A stretch of 51,732 nt of DNA from Anaerolineaceae bacterium (GTDB lineage Bacteria; Chloroflexota; Anaerolineae; Anaerolineales; Anaerolineaceae): assembly GCA_002702705.1 (NCBI GenBank), contig PABH01000043.1, positions 1 through 51,732 of the forward strand, written 5' to 3'. The translations under genes were made by a program, and so were the position numbers. This document shows, in pieces, positions 34,626 to 44,500 of this stretch; the first letter of the stretch is position 1, and every line of letters starts with the position of its first letter. Below the pieces are notes generated by a model. It was not told where the DNA came from, did not search any database, and saw only the letters and a list, made by a program, of their open reading frames with translations.

Positions 34626-35238
34626 GGCCTACCCTCCGGTTAATTTCCGCTTCTGTTATTGGGAAAATATGAAACGCTTCCAAATTAACCCTACCCATCG
34701 TTTTAATAAAAACATCACTGATCAAAACAGGTTGAATTATTTTTTGTTTATTCAAAATATCGACTTCTTCCAACATATTAAACAACACGGAGCGATTCTT
34801 TTTTCGAGTTAATTCGGTTAAATCGTCCAGTTTCGGACTCCACAACGCTTTTTTATCAAAAAATTGGTCAAAATCTTCAAAAGTTAATAAATAATCAAAT
34901 CTTAAAAACTTTTCTCGCACAACTTCCACTGCAAACTCTTTCACAAAATCATAATAACAGCAGCAAGCCCACCACAAAATCTGCCCCTGTTCCGCACGGG
35001 AACCGTTAAGTAACAAATCTAACTGCTGGTTCGATAAAGTTTTTAATCGTTCGATCATTTCACGCACCAAACGAACCGATGCCGTTCGAGTGCGCGTTTG
35101 CAGGGTATTATTTTTTAAAACATAAGCCCGTACTTTCACCCAATCTTTATGTTCCATAAATAGTTTTGTTAAAACAACCGATTCCTGGGTAAAAAGACCA
35201 CCGGATGTAAATGACATTCTATAATCACGATCAGACAT
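34618..35238 (-). CDS. brxA: BrxA, DUF1819 BREX protein
   Basis: A 206-residue DUF1819 protein, first gene of the BREX operon. The family start YRMSFTSGGLFTQESVVLTKLF and the central ILWWACCCYYDFVKEFAVEVVREKFL are clear. BrxA is a small helical DNA-binding protein with a NusB-like fold in characterised systems. Upstream is a 320-base gap with a TATAAT about 65 bases before the ATG. No BrxR/WYL-type regulator precedes it, unlike many BREX loci. Confidence 0.93.
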   Translation of the reverse strand: MSDRDYRMSFTSGGLFTQESVVLTKLFMEHKDWVKVRAYVLKNNTLQTRTRTASVRLVREMIERLKTLSNQQLDLLLNGSRAEQGQILWWACCCYYDFVKEFAVEVVREKFLRFDYLLTFEDFDQFFDKKALWSPKLDDLTELTRKKNRSVLFNMLEEVDILNKQKIIQPVLISDVFIKTMGRVNLEAFHIFPITEAEINRRVGHG

Positions 35239-35558
35239 AAACTTCCAATCTTAACAATAATGGGTTGTGGGGTGATAGGATGATCCCCTTTGTGAATTAA
35301 AATTATATCATCGAAAAAAAAGATTAACGACACAGATTGATTTGAAATCCCTTTTTTTACTCAGATTTTATTTCCAATACCTTCTATTCTCTCTTAATAA
35401 AAGAGGTACGTTGATTTTAAAAAAGAGTTGTCTGCGGCGGGGTTTTTACAATTAATAAACTGGCAATTTTAATAATCCAAATCCTTATATGAATTGCTGT
35501 TAAGCGGAGATGTTTTATGTAAGTTTATGCTTTTCTCCATCTTCTGAATTGATAACAA
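35239..35558. other. Non-coding gap upstream of brxA
   Basis: About 320 AT-rich bases between the CBS-HEPN gene and brxA, both minus strand. I see no reading frame worth calling. It holds a TATAAT candidate at 35,302-35,307 and a short hairpin CTCTT-AATAA-AAGAG near 35,393. No convincing terminator for the CBS-HEPN gene is visible. Confidence 0.5.
35302..35307 (-). promoter_or_regulatory. Candidate -10 element for the BREX operon
   Basis: A perfect TATAAT on the minus strand, about 65 bases before brxA. The best -35 at 17-base spacing (TCGTTA) matches only three of six, so it may need an activator or be a chance match. Confidence 0.35.
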
Positions 35559-37127
35559 TCAGGGATTCATAACCATATCGACAGCATTTTTTACATCCGC
35601 TGCAAAAACTTCGTAAAACCTAACCATCATCACCGCAGCCCAGCTGCGCAAATCAGCTAATGTTTCCTTCGAATCCGTAATTTGTCCGTTATGGTAAATC
35701 GCAATTCTGGAAGCTCTTTTATCATTGATCCGTTCCCAGCTTATTTCACCAAGTTCTTTTTCATACTTTTCTTTATTTTTTTGTAGGATATCAAAAACCT
35801 TTTTGCTTGATTTTTGCTCATAGGTGTCGATATACAATTCAACCCGAAATTGTTTATTTCTACTAAATGAAAAAGTAAATGAAGCAAAACCCTGTCCATT
35901 GGAAGGTAAAATGGAAACAACCATCCAATTTGTGCCATCCGGTGAAACAGTTCTTAACGGAAAACCAGTATTTTTTGACAACTCCTTAAGAAGTTCACTA
36001 AAGAAATTGATATAAGCTTTTTCACGGTCTTTTATACGCACAAAAGTAACATGTTTTTCAGACAAGTTCACATAACTTGTTCGCCAGCCTACCTCCAGCC
36101 AACTATTCGCTTGTGTATGACCAATCGCATCATTTGCCCACCAGGTTCGATGATGGTACGCGGATGCTGGTAATGCTCCACCAATAATCACTTCTATCTC
36201 GTCAAAACTTAACTTAAGTCGATCAATACTACCGGGTTGTTCTAATAAATAATCTGCCAAGAGATCATATCGACTACTTAACCTGGAATCAGATTTTTGT
36301 TCTGTTTTACTCTCTTGATTAATTAATTCTGAAAAAAGAAGTGCTTCGCGAGAATTTTCCCATTCTTCTAAATGATCCGATAACCAAGCAGAACAGTGAA
36401 TCAATTTATCCTGCTGTTCAATAGTTATCTCATTCCTAAAATGAGCTAGATCATTGCGAGTTTTTCGAACACTGTCTAATAAATTACGAAGAAATCGATT
36501 GGACTTATTAAAAACAGGTTCTAAGACATTCCAGGTTTTATGATATAGAAACAAATTGATATAATCACTGAGCGTTAATTCTTCAAACGATAGGGTTTTT
36601 GCGCCATTTAACTTATATTTACATATATGGATAATCGCGGAATTTAACGCTTCTACGTCCAATTCGTTTTTCGAATCAGAAAAAGCCAAACGGATGAACT
36701 CCTTAATCATCGTTTCAATATCTTCAACCCGCATTATATTTTCTGTTCGCTCACGAAAATATTCGGTTGTATCATAACTGGTAACGATATCTGTTAAACA
36801 ATAAGCCGGATCAACGATTAACACAGCATTCTTAAGCTTTAATTGATCCAATAAATCAAACAAATCATCTTCTAAATTAAACGTGGGCACATTAATCTTA
36901 ACATCACGGACACTTAATTCTTCTATCCGGACATCAAAATTCCGCATTCCTCGTAAAATACTTTCATACGTTACCATACCTAAGGGATGATCGTCTTGGT
37001 CAACGATAGGCAATTGACTGTAATCATGTTCTGTCATTAAACCAAATGCCTTCGATGCAGGATCATCCATTTTTACACTTACTATTTTTCTTTGGCCATC
37101 AAATAATTGTTCTACCGGAAATGGCAT
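35559..37127 (-). CDS. CBS - HEPN - DUF7662 - DUF4268 protein
   Basis: A 522-residue multidomain protein. Residues ~12-122 are a pair of CBS repeats (MTEHDYSQLPIVDQDDHPLGMVT in the first), which in other proteins bind adenine nucleotides. Residues ~125-245 form a helical HEPN-like domain with RKTRNDLAHFR at 221-231; R224-x4-H229 fits the HEPN RNase signature R-x(4-6)-H. Residues ~285-365 resemble DUF7662 (FDEIEVIIGGALPASA, HRTWWAND, WLEVGWR), and ~368-510 resemble DUF4268 (nuclease-like accessory domain). No membrane segment. It lies 320 bases upstream of brxA on the same strand and diverges from the helicase pair. I infer a nucleotide-gated RNase effector. Domain names are from motif memory. 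Confidence 0.65.
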   Translation of the reverse strand: MPFPVEQLFDGQRKIVSVKMDDPASKAFGLMTEHDYSQLPIVDQDDHPLGMVTYESILRGMRNFDVRIEELSVRDVKINVPTFNLEDDLFDLLDQLKLKNAVLIVDPAYCLTDIVTSYDTTEYFRERTENIMRVEDIETMIKEFIRLAFSDSKNELDVEALNSAIIHICKYKLNGAKTLSFEELTLSDYINLFLYHKTWNVLEPVFNKSNRFLRNLLDSVRKTRNDLAHFRNEITIEQQDKLIHCSAWLSDHLEEWENSREALLFSELINQESKTEQKSDSRLSSRYDLLADYLLEQPGSIDRLKLSFDEIEVIIGGALPASAYHHRTWWANDAIGHTQANSWLEVGWRTSYVNLSEKHVTFVRIKDREKAYINFFSELLKELSKNTGFPLRTVSPDGTNWMVVSILPSNGQGFASFTFSFSRNKQFRVELYIDTYEQKSSKKVFDILQKNKEKYEKELGEISWERINDKRASRIAIYHNGQITDSKETLADLRSWAAVMMVRFYEVFAADVKNAVDMVMNP

Positions 37128-37174
37128 AAATTCACCCTTTGCTTTTTTCCTACCCTAAATCAATATTCACATAT

Positions 37175-37203
37175 ATCATAACAATTTGAATGGGTTTCAG
37201 CAA
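37175..37203 (-). promoter_or_regulatory. Candidate promoter of the CBS-HEPN gene
   Basis: On the minus strand TTGCTG (37203-37198) and TATGAT (37180-37175) are 17 bases apart, about 50 bases before the ATG at 37,127. The -35 begins two bases from a perfect 32-bp palindrome, which would place an operator immediately upstream of the polymerase site. Confidence 0.5.
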
Positions 37204-37204
37204 G

Positions 37205-37236
37205 GAAATAATTCCAAAGATCTTTGGAATTATTTC
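37205..37236. repeat. Perfect 32-bp palindrome in the divergent intergenic region
   Basis: The two 16-base arms (GAAATAATTCCAAAGA and its exact complement) meet with no spacer, centred on GATC. It lies between the start of the CBS-HEPN gene (37,127, minus) and the start of the 1,367-residue gene (37,411, plus), abutting the candidate minus-strand -35. Such a site could be a dimer operator or a cruciform-forming sequence. No T tract flanks it, and it lies upstream of both genes, so terminator function is unlikely. Confidence 0.85.
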
Positions 37237-37410
37237 ACAACATTTTAACGATACAAAGTAAATTAATTAAGCTAAAATAATATGGATGATTTTAACGGGG
37301 ACAAACAAACGTCCTAAAAAACTCTTCTTTTAAGTTTATTTTTTAATAGGCTTCTGTATACCACCGTGTTTTAATTAACCTAATTTTATATGTAGCAGGG
37401 GAAGTATTGA

Positions 37411-40400
37411 ATGTCAGATTTTTATCAGGTATTAAAAGAAACCAATGTCAGTGACTTACCAATTTCCAGCGAACAAGCCCAAAAATTAATAAACAATAAA
37501 ATAATTAGCGGCTACGATCTCCACAAAAAATTGATGGCAATGGCAGTTTTAGGGGAAACCAAAGCTTTTCCAGGTTTTGATAACACTGAAATTGAATCGA
37601 TAAAAAAGTGTTTGGATGATTTTAAAAAAAAGAAAAATTTACTGCCAAAAAAGAATAAAAATAATGGTACCTCATCCGTTAAATCAACTATTCCAACCCA
37701 ATCACCACCATCAAAGCCTGCCTCAAAAACACGCGCTGTTTCTTCGCAGCGAACAAACCAAGTCCCCACTGCATCCAATTCCCAGAACCGTGAAAATAAC
37801 AAGGCTATGTTCCATAAATTTGAACAAGGTAACTATCCAATAAACCAAATCCAACGCTTAAACCAAGTCGATCTAACCAATATCATGTTAGAACGAGAAA
37901 AACATTTTGCCACAGAACTAAGTAAAGTTCGCTTGGTTGGAGAATTCCCTATTTCCAAAGATTTAGTCCGGGAAATCGCAAAAGATTTTCGCACTTTATT
38001 TCAAATAGGAATTCGTACTGATATCTTACATATGTTAAGAATTGATTTCCCTTACACCTTTTTGATTTTTTTGGTGGGGATGGGCATTTACGAATATGAT
38101 CATGAAGCGTTCTGGGCTGATGTTTACCAGTTATTAGAAATCTCACAACAAAATGATTTTGGTCCTATTTTTGAAGAAATCATTAACCACTATGGATTTC
38201 CACGTTTTGAGAAATTACAGAATATTTCGCTTCGATATTTAATGCCGTTGTTAATGCACGGCGGAATTCCAAAATATTGTTTGAGTGATTTTTTTGAAAA
38301 TATCATTATCCCGTCATTAAGAAAACCGGATCTGGTTGGTTTGCAGGGTATGGAATTAATCGATGAGGTTTTAAGTCGGAATTCAATTGTTAGTTCCACT
38401 TACAAGCCAGTAATCTATTTCTTGACCTATGGCGGACAGACAGCTTCAGATTTTTTAAGTCGTTCACGATTGATGGTACGAACCTGGATGGAAAGCAAAA
38501 CACAGTTTTCTGCTCAAGAAGCTGGATTACCAGGCCATATTGTGGATCATTTTTACAATTTTGCGATTGAAAATCCCGGATTAATTCTTGAAAACAGAAC
38601 ATCTTCAGAAACAAACAACCGGGTACACAAACCAGAATTATGTTTAGATCCATGGGGAATGGGTGTTTTTATCCGGTTACCACAGCAGATTCTTGGCTTT
38701 CGAGAAAATATGGACGTGGTTTGGAAAATTGAATTGGATAATAACCAAAGCGACATTCTTCCTGCCAACATCCGTAGAATCAATGGACAACAAATTGCGA
38801 CGGAAATTCTGTTTCGTATTAATAAAATCAGTTCTTTTTATAAAATTTCTTTAACGCTTGGTGAACGTTCTTTCCAATGGAATCTTCCCGGAATAAATCC
38901 CCAACGCCCTGTATTGGCATTTAATCCGGAAGCAGATCCGGCGTTTGTTATGAAAGAGATTTTTGAACAGGAAACCTGGCTGCTTTTCCCGAAAAATTAT
39001 CATATTGCGTGTGAACAGGACAATATTTTCGCAATTGAAGAATTCCCGGAATTGCTGGGCACTTTTCATAATTACAAAGTGGAATGTTGGGATTTGACAG
39101 GTTGTAAAGGACTAAACCTGATTGATGAAGAAAAACAAAACATCCCGATCCCAATTCGTTTCATGGAGAAAATTCCACAACCAGCTTTATTAGGTAAACC
39201 CACCCTCATTGATGAAAGTAAACAAGATAAAATTCCACTTTTTACAGGCACCATTCCTCAACTCTTCATTCCAATTGGCTATTTTCCGGATCAGAAATCG
39301 CGCTGGGAGATTCGTTTTGAGGCTAGCGAAGAAAACACACTTGGCGAAACCATCATAAAACGTTGGGATGACATTCCCGCAGCGGCAATTAAGCCCATTG
39401 ATGAACACGGAGCCATGGTTGGTCTGGATCACGAGAGTCTTTTAGGAAAACAGCCTTTTGGAAAACACATCATCCACGTGCGCGGTCCAATGGGAATGGA
39501 TGCAGATTTTGAATTCTTGGTCATCAGTGGATTTACGATCCATGGATTAAACCGGATTCACCTGACCGAATTAGAACATGGCTCCCCCCCTGTAGAAATC
39601 ATTACAAACATTCGGGGTGACGATTATTTAGAACTCAAACAACCGAAACAAAATCACCTGATTCAACGAAAAAATAATTTACAGACCTGTATCATATTTC
39701 CTCCAAACATCACTCAGCATGATGTTGTTTACGTGCACAAAGTCTCGGAAAATGAGTCTCTTCGAATTCCATTTAATCTACAAATCAACCGCTTAAGATG
39801 GCGAATTGTTAAACAGAATCAAGTGGATGAAAATTGGTCTGAAGACCCGATTACAATCCCTGTCCACACCTTCTGGGAGGCTGAATCTCCATTTTTAATG
39901 CTTGATTTACCGATTCAAGAAGATGAAAATCCGTATTTAGTTTTTCGATGTTTAGATCTTAATGGAAATGAAATCGCAGAACCACGTCAATTACGCGAAG
40001 CGCAAACCACCAAACGATCCAAACGGTTTTGGCGTTTTGACTTGAGTTTTTTGTCCGACATCATTCGTTTTGTTAAAACACCAGTGGTTCGGGTTCTGCT
40101 GGAAATTAATAATTTGCCAGGTTATGCACAAACAAAACGCGTGCCCATTATGCGAATTACTAAAAATGTGGATATGCAGATAAACCACATTTTTTGTCGA
40201 ACAGAATCCGGTCAAATGACATTAACCGCAAGTTGGACTTCTGACGGAACCTATGTACATCGGATGCTTTATCTTTGGCCAAAATTTCGACCCTGGGAAG
40301 ATCCAATAAAATTTTCCATCCCGGATGAGGCAGTTAATCAGTGTACATTTTCCATCGCAGAAGATATTCCCTTCAGTAGTTTATATTTTGCCAAACTGGA

Positions 40401-41514
40401 AATTGAAGATCCCTGGGTTCCCAATTTAAATACACGCGAATTATTTACAGATCCAAATGAGGATCTAAAAGAATGTTTAATCCATGACCCTTATAAAAGA
40501 CTTGCTGAACTTAAACAATCTCCAGAAACAAACCATTCGTTTTATAACCATTTAGAAATTTATTTAACCAGGCTGCATTTAGGATTATCTGGAGAAAATG
40601 ATCAAAATCTGCTTTGGTGTATCGAGAATCAAACAATGGCAGATTTTAACAGTCATTCTGTATTGGAAAGTCATATTAGGGATATAACCTTAAAACAAAT
40701 TTTTTCGGAACAATTGCTCAAGCCCGATCTATTAAAAATTTTGATTCAATGGTTAACCCAAGACGAAAATCATTATGATTATATATATAACTTGTTAAAT
40801 CAATTACCTAATGAAGATGAATGGTCAATAACAACATGTTCGATACTTCTGGAATTCCCGGTTGCAAGAATTCAACAGAAGGCATTAAAAAAATTGATTA
40901 AATTAAGTCCGGAAAGTGCAACCAAAGCAGTTATTAAAGCATGGGAAAATGAATGGGTATCAATTTCAGATATTATGCCGTTTTTATTTGAAGAGAAAAC
41001 TCGTATCTTAAATACACTCCAACAATCACAAAGTAAAACACACCAAAAGCTTACAAAATATCTTCTTGATTACAATCCATTCAATGGGTTTAAGGAAGTA
41101 AAACTTGGTATTTGGGTAAAAACCAACGCTGGTTGGGGCATCATCAAACATATTGAAGATCTGCAAAACCATGATGAAGTAGAATCTTTTTATGTTGATG
41201 AAGGATTTTTTAGATTATCGCTGGACATGCACGTTCACAATTACCTCTCTGCGCCATCATATATGGGTTCTGGCGAGATGGCAAAAGTGGATATGAAAAA
41301 GAAAACGATAACCTTCCTAGGCAAAGGCAATGTATTTCAATGTCCTTGTTGTGATCATTTTTTGTCAATCAATCGAAATATTGTAGTCGGTCACATTAGA
41401 AGTGAACACGGTGAGTTTTCCAAAACCCCAGTAGTGGTTCGTGAACATAAAATCCCATTGAAGTTTTATGAGTTTGATTTTAAGAATAAGGATACCAACA
41501 ATCATGACAATTAA
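37411..41514 (+). CDS. Large protein of unknown function, partner of DUF1998 helicase
   Basis: A 1,367-residue protein that I do not recognise. The start follows GGGGAAG with good spacing. The N-terminal ~75 residues are helical, then a Lys-rich run (DDFKKKKNLLPKKNKNN) and a Ser/Pro/Thr-rich linker (~90-130). Residues ~450-1,000 seem beta-rich and may contain repeated immunoglobulin-like modules. A helical repeat region follows (~1,010-1,240). Near the C-terminus, FQCPCCDHFLSINRNIVVGHIRSEH looks like a C2H2 zinc finger. The stop overlaps the helicase start by 11 bases, so the two are co-translated. A large companion just before a DUF1998 helicase is the layout of Druantia type III (DruH-DruE), but sequence identity to DruH cannot be shown here. 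Confidence 0.7.
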   Translation: MSDFYQVLKETNVSDLPISSEQAQKLINNKIISGYDLHKKLMAMAVLGETKAFPGFDNTEIESIKKCLDDFKKKKNLLPKKNKNNGTSSVKSTIPTQSPPSKPASKTRAVSSQRTNQVPTASNSQNRENNKAMFHKFEQGNYPINQIQRLNQVDLTNIMLEREKHFATELSKVRLVGEFPISKDLVREIAKDFRTLFQIGIRTDILHMLRIDFPYTFLIFLVGMGIYEYDHEAFWADVYQLLEISQQNDFGPIFEEIINHYGFPRFEKLQNISLRYLMPLLMHGGIPKYCLSDFFENIIIPSLRKPDLVGLQGMELIDEVLSRNSIVSSTYKPVIYFLTYGGQTASDFLSRSRLMVRTWMESKTQFSAQEAGLPGHIVDHFYNFAIENPGLILENRTSSETNNRVHKPELCLDPWGMGVFIRLPQQILGFRENMDVVWKIELDNNQSDILPANIRRINGQQIATEILFRINKISSFYKISLTLGERSFQWNLPGINPQRPVLAFNPEADPAFVMKEIFEQETWLLFPKNYHIACEQDNIFAIEEFPELLGTFHNYKVECWDLTGCKGLNLIDEEKQNIPIPIRFMEKIPQPALLGKPTLIDESKQDKIPLFTGTIPQLFIPIGYFPDQKSRWEIRFEASEENTLGETIIKRWDDIPAAAIKPIDEHGAMVGLDHESLLGKQPFGKHIIHVRGPMGMDADFEFLVISGFTIHGLNRIHLTELEHGSPPVEIITNIRGDDYLELKQPKQNHLIQRKNNLQTCIIFPPNITQHDVVYVHKVSENESLRIPFNLQINRLRWRIVKQNQVDENWSEDPITIPVHTFWEAESPFLMLDLPIQEDENPYLVFRCLDLNGNEIAEPRQLREAQTTKRSKRFWRFDLSFLSDIIRFVKTPVVRVLLEINNLPGYAQTKRVPIMRITKNVDMQINHIFCRTESGQMTLTASWTSDGTYVHRMLYLWPKFRPWEDPIKFSIPDEAVNQCTFSIAEDIPFSSLYFAKLEIEDPWVPNLNTRELFTDPNEDLKECLIHDPYKRLAELKQSPETNHSFYNHLEIYLTRLHLGLSGENDQNLLWCIENQTMADFNSHSVLESHIRDITLKQIFSEQLLKPDLLKILIQWLTQDENHYDYIYNLLNQLPNEDEWSITTCSILLEFPVARIQQKALKKLIKLSPESATKAVIKAWENEWVSISDIMPFLFEEKTRILNTLQQSQSKTHQKLTKYLLDYNPFNGFKEVKLGIWVKTNAGWGIIKHIEDLQNHDEVESFYVDEGFFRLSLDMHVHNYLSAPSYMGSGEMAKVDMKKKTITFLGKGNVFQCPCCDHFLSINRNIVVGHIRSEHGEFSKTPVVVREHKIPLKFYEFDFKNKDTNNHDN

Positions 41515-44500
41515 TCAATCTTTGAATCCAATTAATGCGACCAATTTAATTAAAAATAATTACTTACGGTATTTACGCACCTTATATCCTATTCAAGATG
41601 AAAGATTAAAAGCAGACTATTGGCGCGTTTTGGAACAAGAAGATACGTTAGTTAAAGGACCGCTTTTAGAAGCAACGCCTGAATTCAAAAAAGGTCGTTC
41701 AATTGAGGACTTGATCCTAAATAATATTTTAGAACCGGAATTTCGAAATCTTTGCAGTAGTGCACTACCGCTCGACCGAAAATTGTATTTACATCAAGAT
41801 CAGGCCATCGAAAAAATTTGCAAAAATAAACGAAATGTAGTTGTCACAACAGGTACTGGGTCTGGTAAAACAGAGACATTTTTAATTCCGATCCTAAATC
41901 ATTTACTAAAAGAAAAACGAGCGGGAACTTTAGACCAGCCTGGAGTGCGCGCCTTGTTATTGTATCCAATGAATGCCTTGGCGAACGACCAAATGAAACG
42001 ATTAAGAAAGGTGCTTGAATCTTATCCGGATATAAAATTCGGTAGATATATCGGTGATACAGAGCAAACGCAGTATTATGCGAAGAAAAAATTTGAACGA
42101 CAATTTCATGAGGATCCATTAAAAAATGAATTAATTAGTCGGGATGAAATGCAAGCAGAACCACCACATATTTTGCTTACAAATTATGCCATGCTTGAAT
42201 TCTTAATGCTGCGACCCAAAGATCATACATTCTTTGACGGAGACACTGCGAATTTTTGGAAATTTATTGTGGTGGATGAAGCGCATATCTACAATGGTGC
42301 GATGGGTATGGAAATCGCAATGTTGTTGCGCAGGGTAAAAGACCGGGTCGTTCAATCACAAAAAGGGATTTTACAAACCATAGCAACCAGCGCGACACTT
42401 GGCCGCGGAGAAGAGGATTTTCCAGAAATCATAAACTTTGCCAATACACTTTTCAGTGAAACCTTTGAGTGGATTCCGGAAGATTCTACAAGGCAGGATA
42501 TTGTTTTAAGCACTCGTATTCCTGTTCAGTCAAAAATAACAGCTTGGAAAGAGTCATCTCCCCAGCTTTTTTGTGAATTAGATAATGTTTTAGCAGAAGA
42601 TTTGGAGAGTCATGAACAGTTTCAGAAAATCCAAAAAATTTGTTCAAGGTTTGAAGTTCCAAAAGAGGTCCTAATTCATGCATTGTCTTTTATGGAAAGA
42701 TTAGAAAAAAAAGATGCCCTTAATGGATTCCTTTATGAGTTATTCAAAGAGAATCAGTCCCTAATTTCATTGCGTGAATTACTTTCTGATAAACCAAACT
42801 TTCTTAATTCAATATCAGACAAAATATTTAATAATCTTGATCAATCACAAAACTATTTGGTTTCTTTAGTTAATTTGGCGGTACGCGCAAGACCAGAACC
42901 TAATAGTGCTTCTTTATTGCCCGCGCGTTATCATGTTTTTGCACGCGCTTTAGAGGGAGGCTTTGTTTGTTTGAATGAATCCATGCATGAACATACATCA
43001 AGATTTTTCCTGAAACGACATGAAACCTGCCCGGATTGTGGTTCTCCCGTTTATGAAGTACTCTCTTGTATGAATTGTGGAGCACTCTATTTAATTGGTG
43101 ATATTGATGAGCCTGAGAATAAATTAGTCAGCAGTAATATGCGGTTACAAGATGAACTTAATACAAAAATGCATTTTTATTATGTTGGATCCAAAGTTGC
43201 CGAAGAAAATGAAGATATCGCAATTGAACTTGGTGAGGAGTTGGAAGATCAAACCTCTTCAGAAGAATACACTCTATGTGTTGGCTGTGGATCAATCACA
43301 ATCAAAGGGGACACAGCAGTCCAATGTAGTTGTCCGGAAAAATCATCAAAAATAGTTGTGTCCCAAGTAGATGTGCCACAAAATTCTCATACATTAACCA
43401 AATGTGTTTCATGCAGTTCACGTAATAATAATGGTATTGTTTATCGTTTTATCACGGGTCAGGACGCACCTGTATCTGTTTTAGCTTCGGCGTTATACCA
43501 AATGTTACCAGGAAATTCCGCTGAGGAATTTGAGGAAAAACCAGGTCAAGGGAGAAAATTATTAACATTTTCTGATAGCCGGCAGGATGCAGCTTTTTTT
43601 GCACCGTACTTGGATCAGAGTTATCAGCGACTTTTACGGCGAAGATTGATATTAAAATCGCTCCTGGAAGATGAAGATTCTTATTTAGGTGAATTTAATA
43701 TTGATGATGTTGTTAGGAGATTAATCCCGCAGGTTAACCAAATTCAATATTTTCATGAAGAAGCAAGTTTTGATACAAAGAAACAAACGGTTTTAACTTG
43801 GTTAATGCAAGAGCTTGTTTCACTCGATAAAAAAAATAATCTGGAAGGTGTCGGTCTAATCAAATTTCGATTTAAGGTTCCGTCAAAATGGAAAGCACCA
43901 GAAATTTTCAAGTCTGCTCCATGGAATCTTACAGATGAACAAGCAAAAAATGTATATGTTCTTTTAATTGAGACATTAAGACAACAAGGCGTTATTCGAT
44001 TTCCGGATTATATATCTCCTCAGGATGACGCGTTTGCCCCCAGAAATTTTGCTTTTTTTGTTAATGAATCTGATCCTGATGCTAAAAAACACATTTTTTC
44101 ATGGATACCAAAACGAGGTTCAAATAGAAGACTAAATATTCTGGAAAAATTACTTCAAGTTAAAAACCCTGAAATGCCATCAGAGATGGTTCGTTCAATT
44201 TCTTTGGAAGCTTTAAAAGGAATATGGCGTAGTTTAACCACAGACCCTGTCTGGGAAAAAACAATCGTGGCAGCTACTAAGAAAGATCCATACCAGGTGA
44301 AATATACCGCTTGGCAAATGATGCCCGTTATCAATCAAAAGGATCATCCAATATATCGTTGTTCCAAATGTGCAAATGTATCTCCAATTAACGTGGAAAA
44401 TATCTGTCCTATTTATAATTGTGATGGTCAATTAAACCCATTTGACAGAAATCTCCTCGTTGAGAGTGAAAATCATTATCTAAATTTATATAAAAATTTG

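Noticed and set aside
35302-35307. Complete sigma70 promoter for brxA
   Set aside because: The -10 is perfect but the -35 matches poorly (three of six), so only a candidate -10 is listed.
37205-37236. Palindrome as a transcription terminator
   Set aside because: It lies upstream of both divergent genes and no T run follows on either strand.
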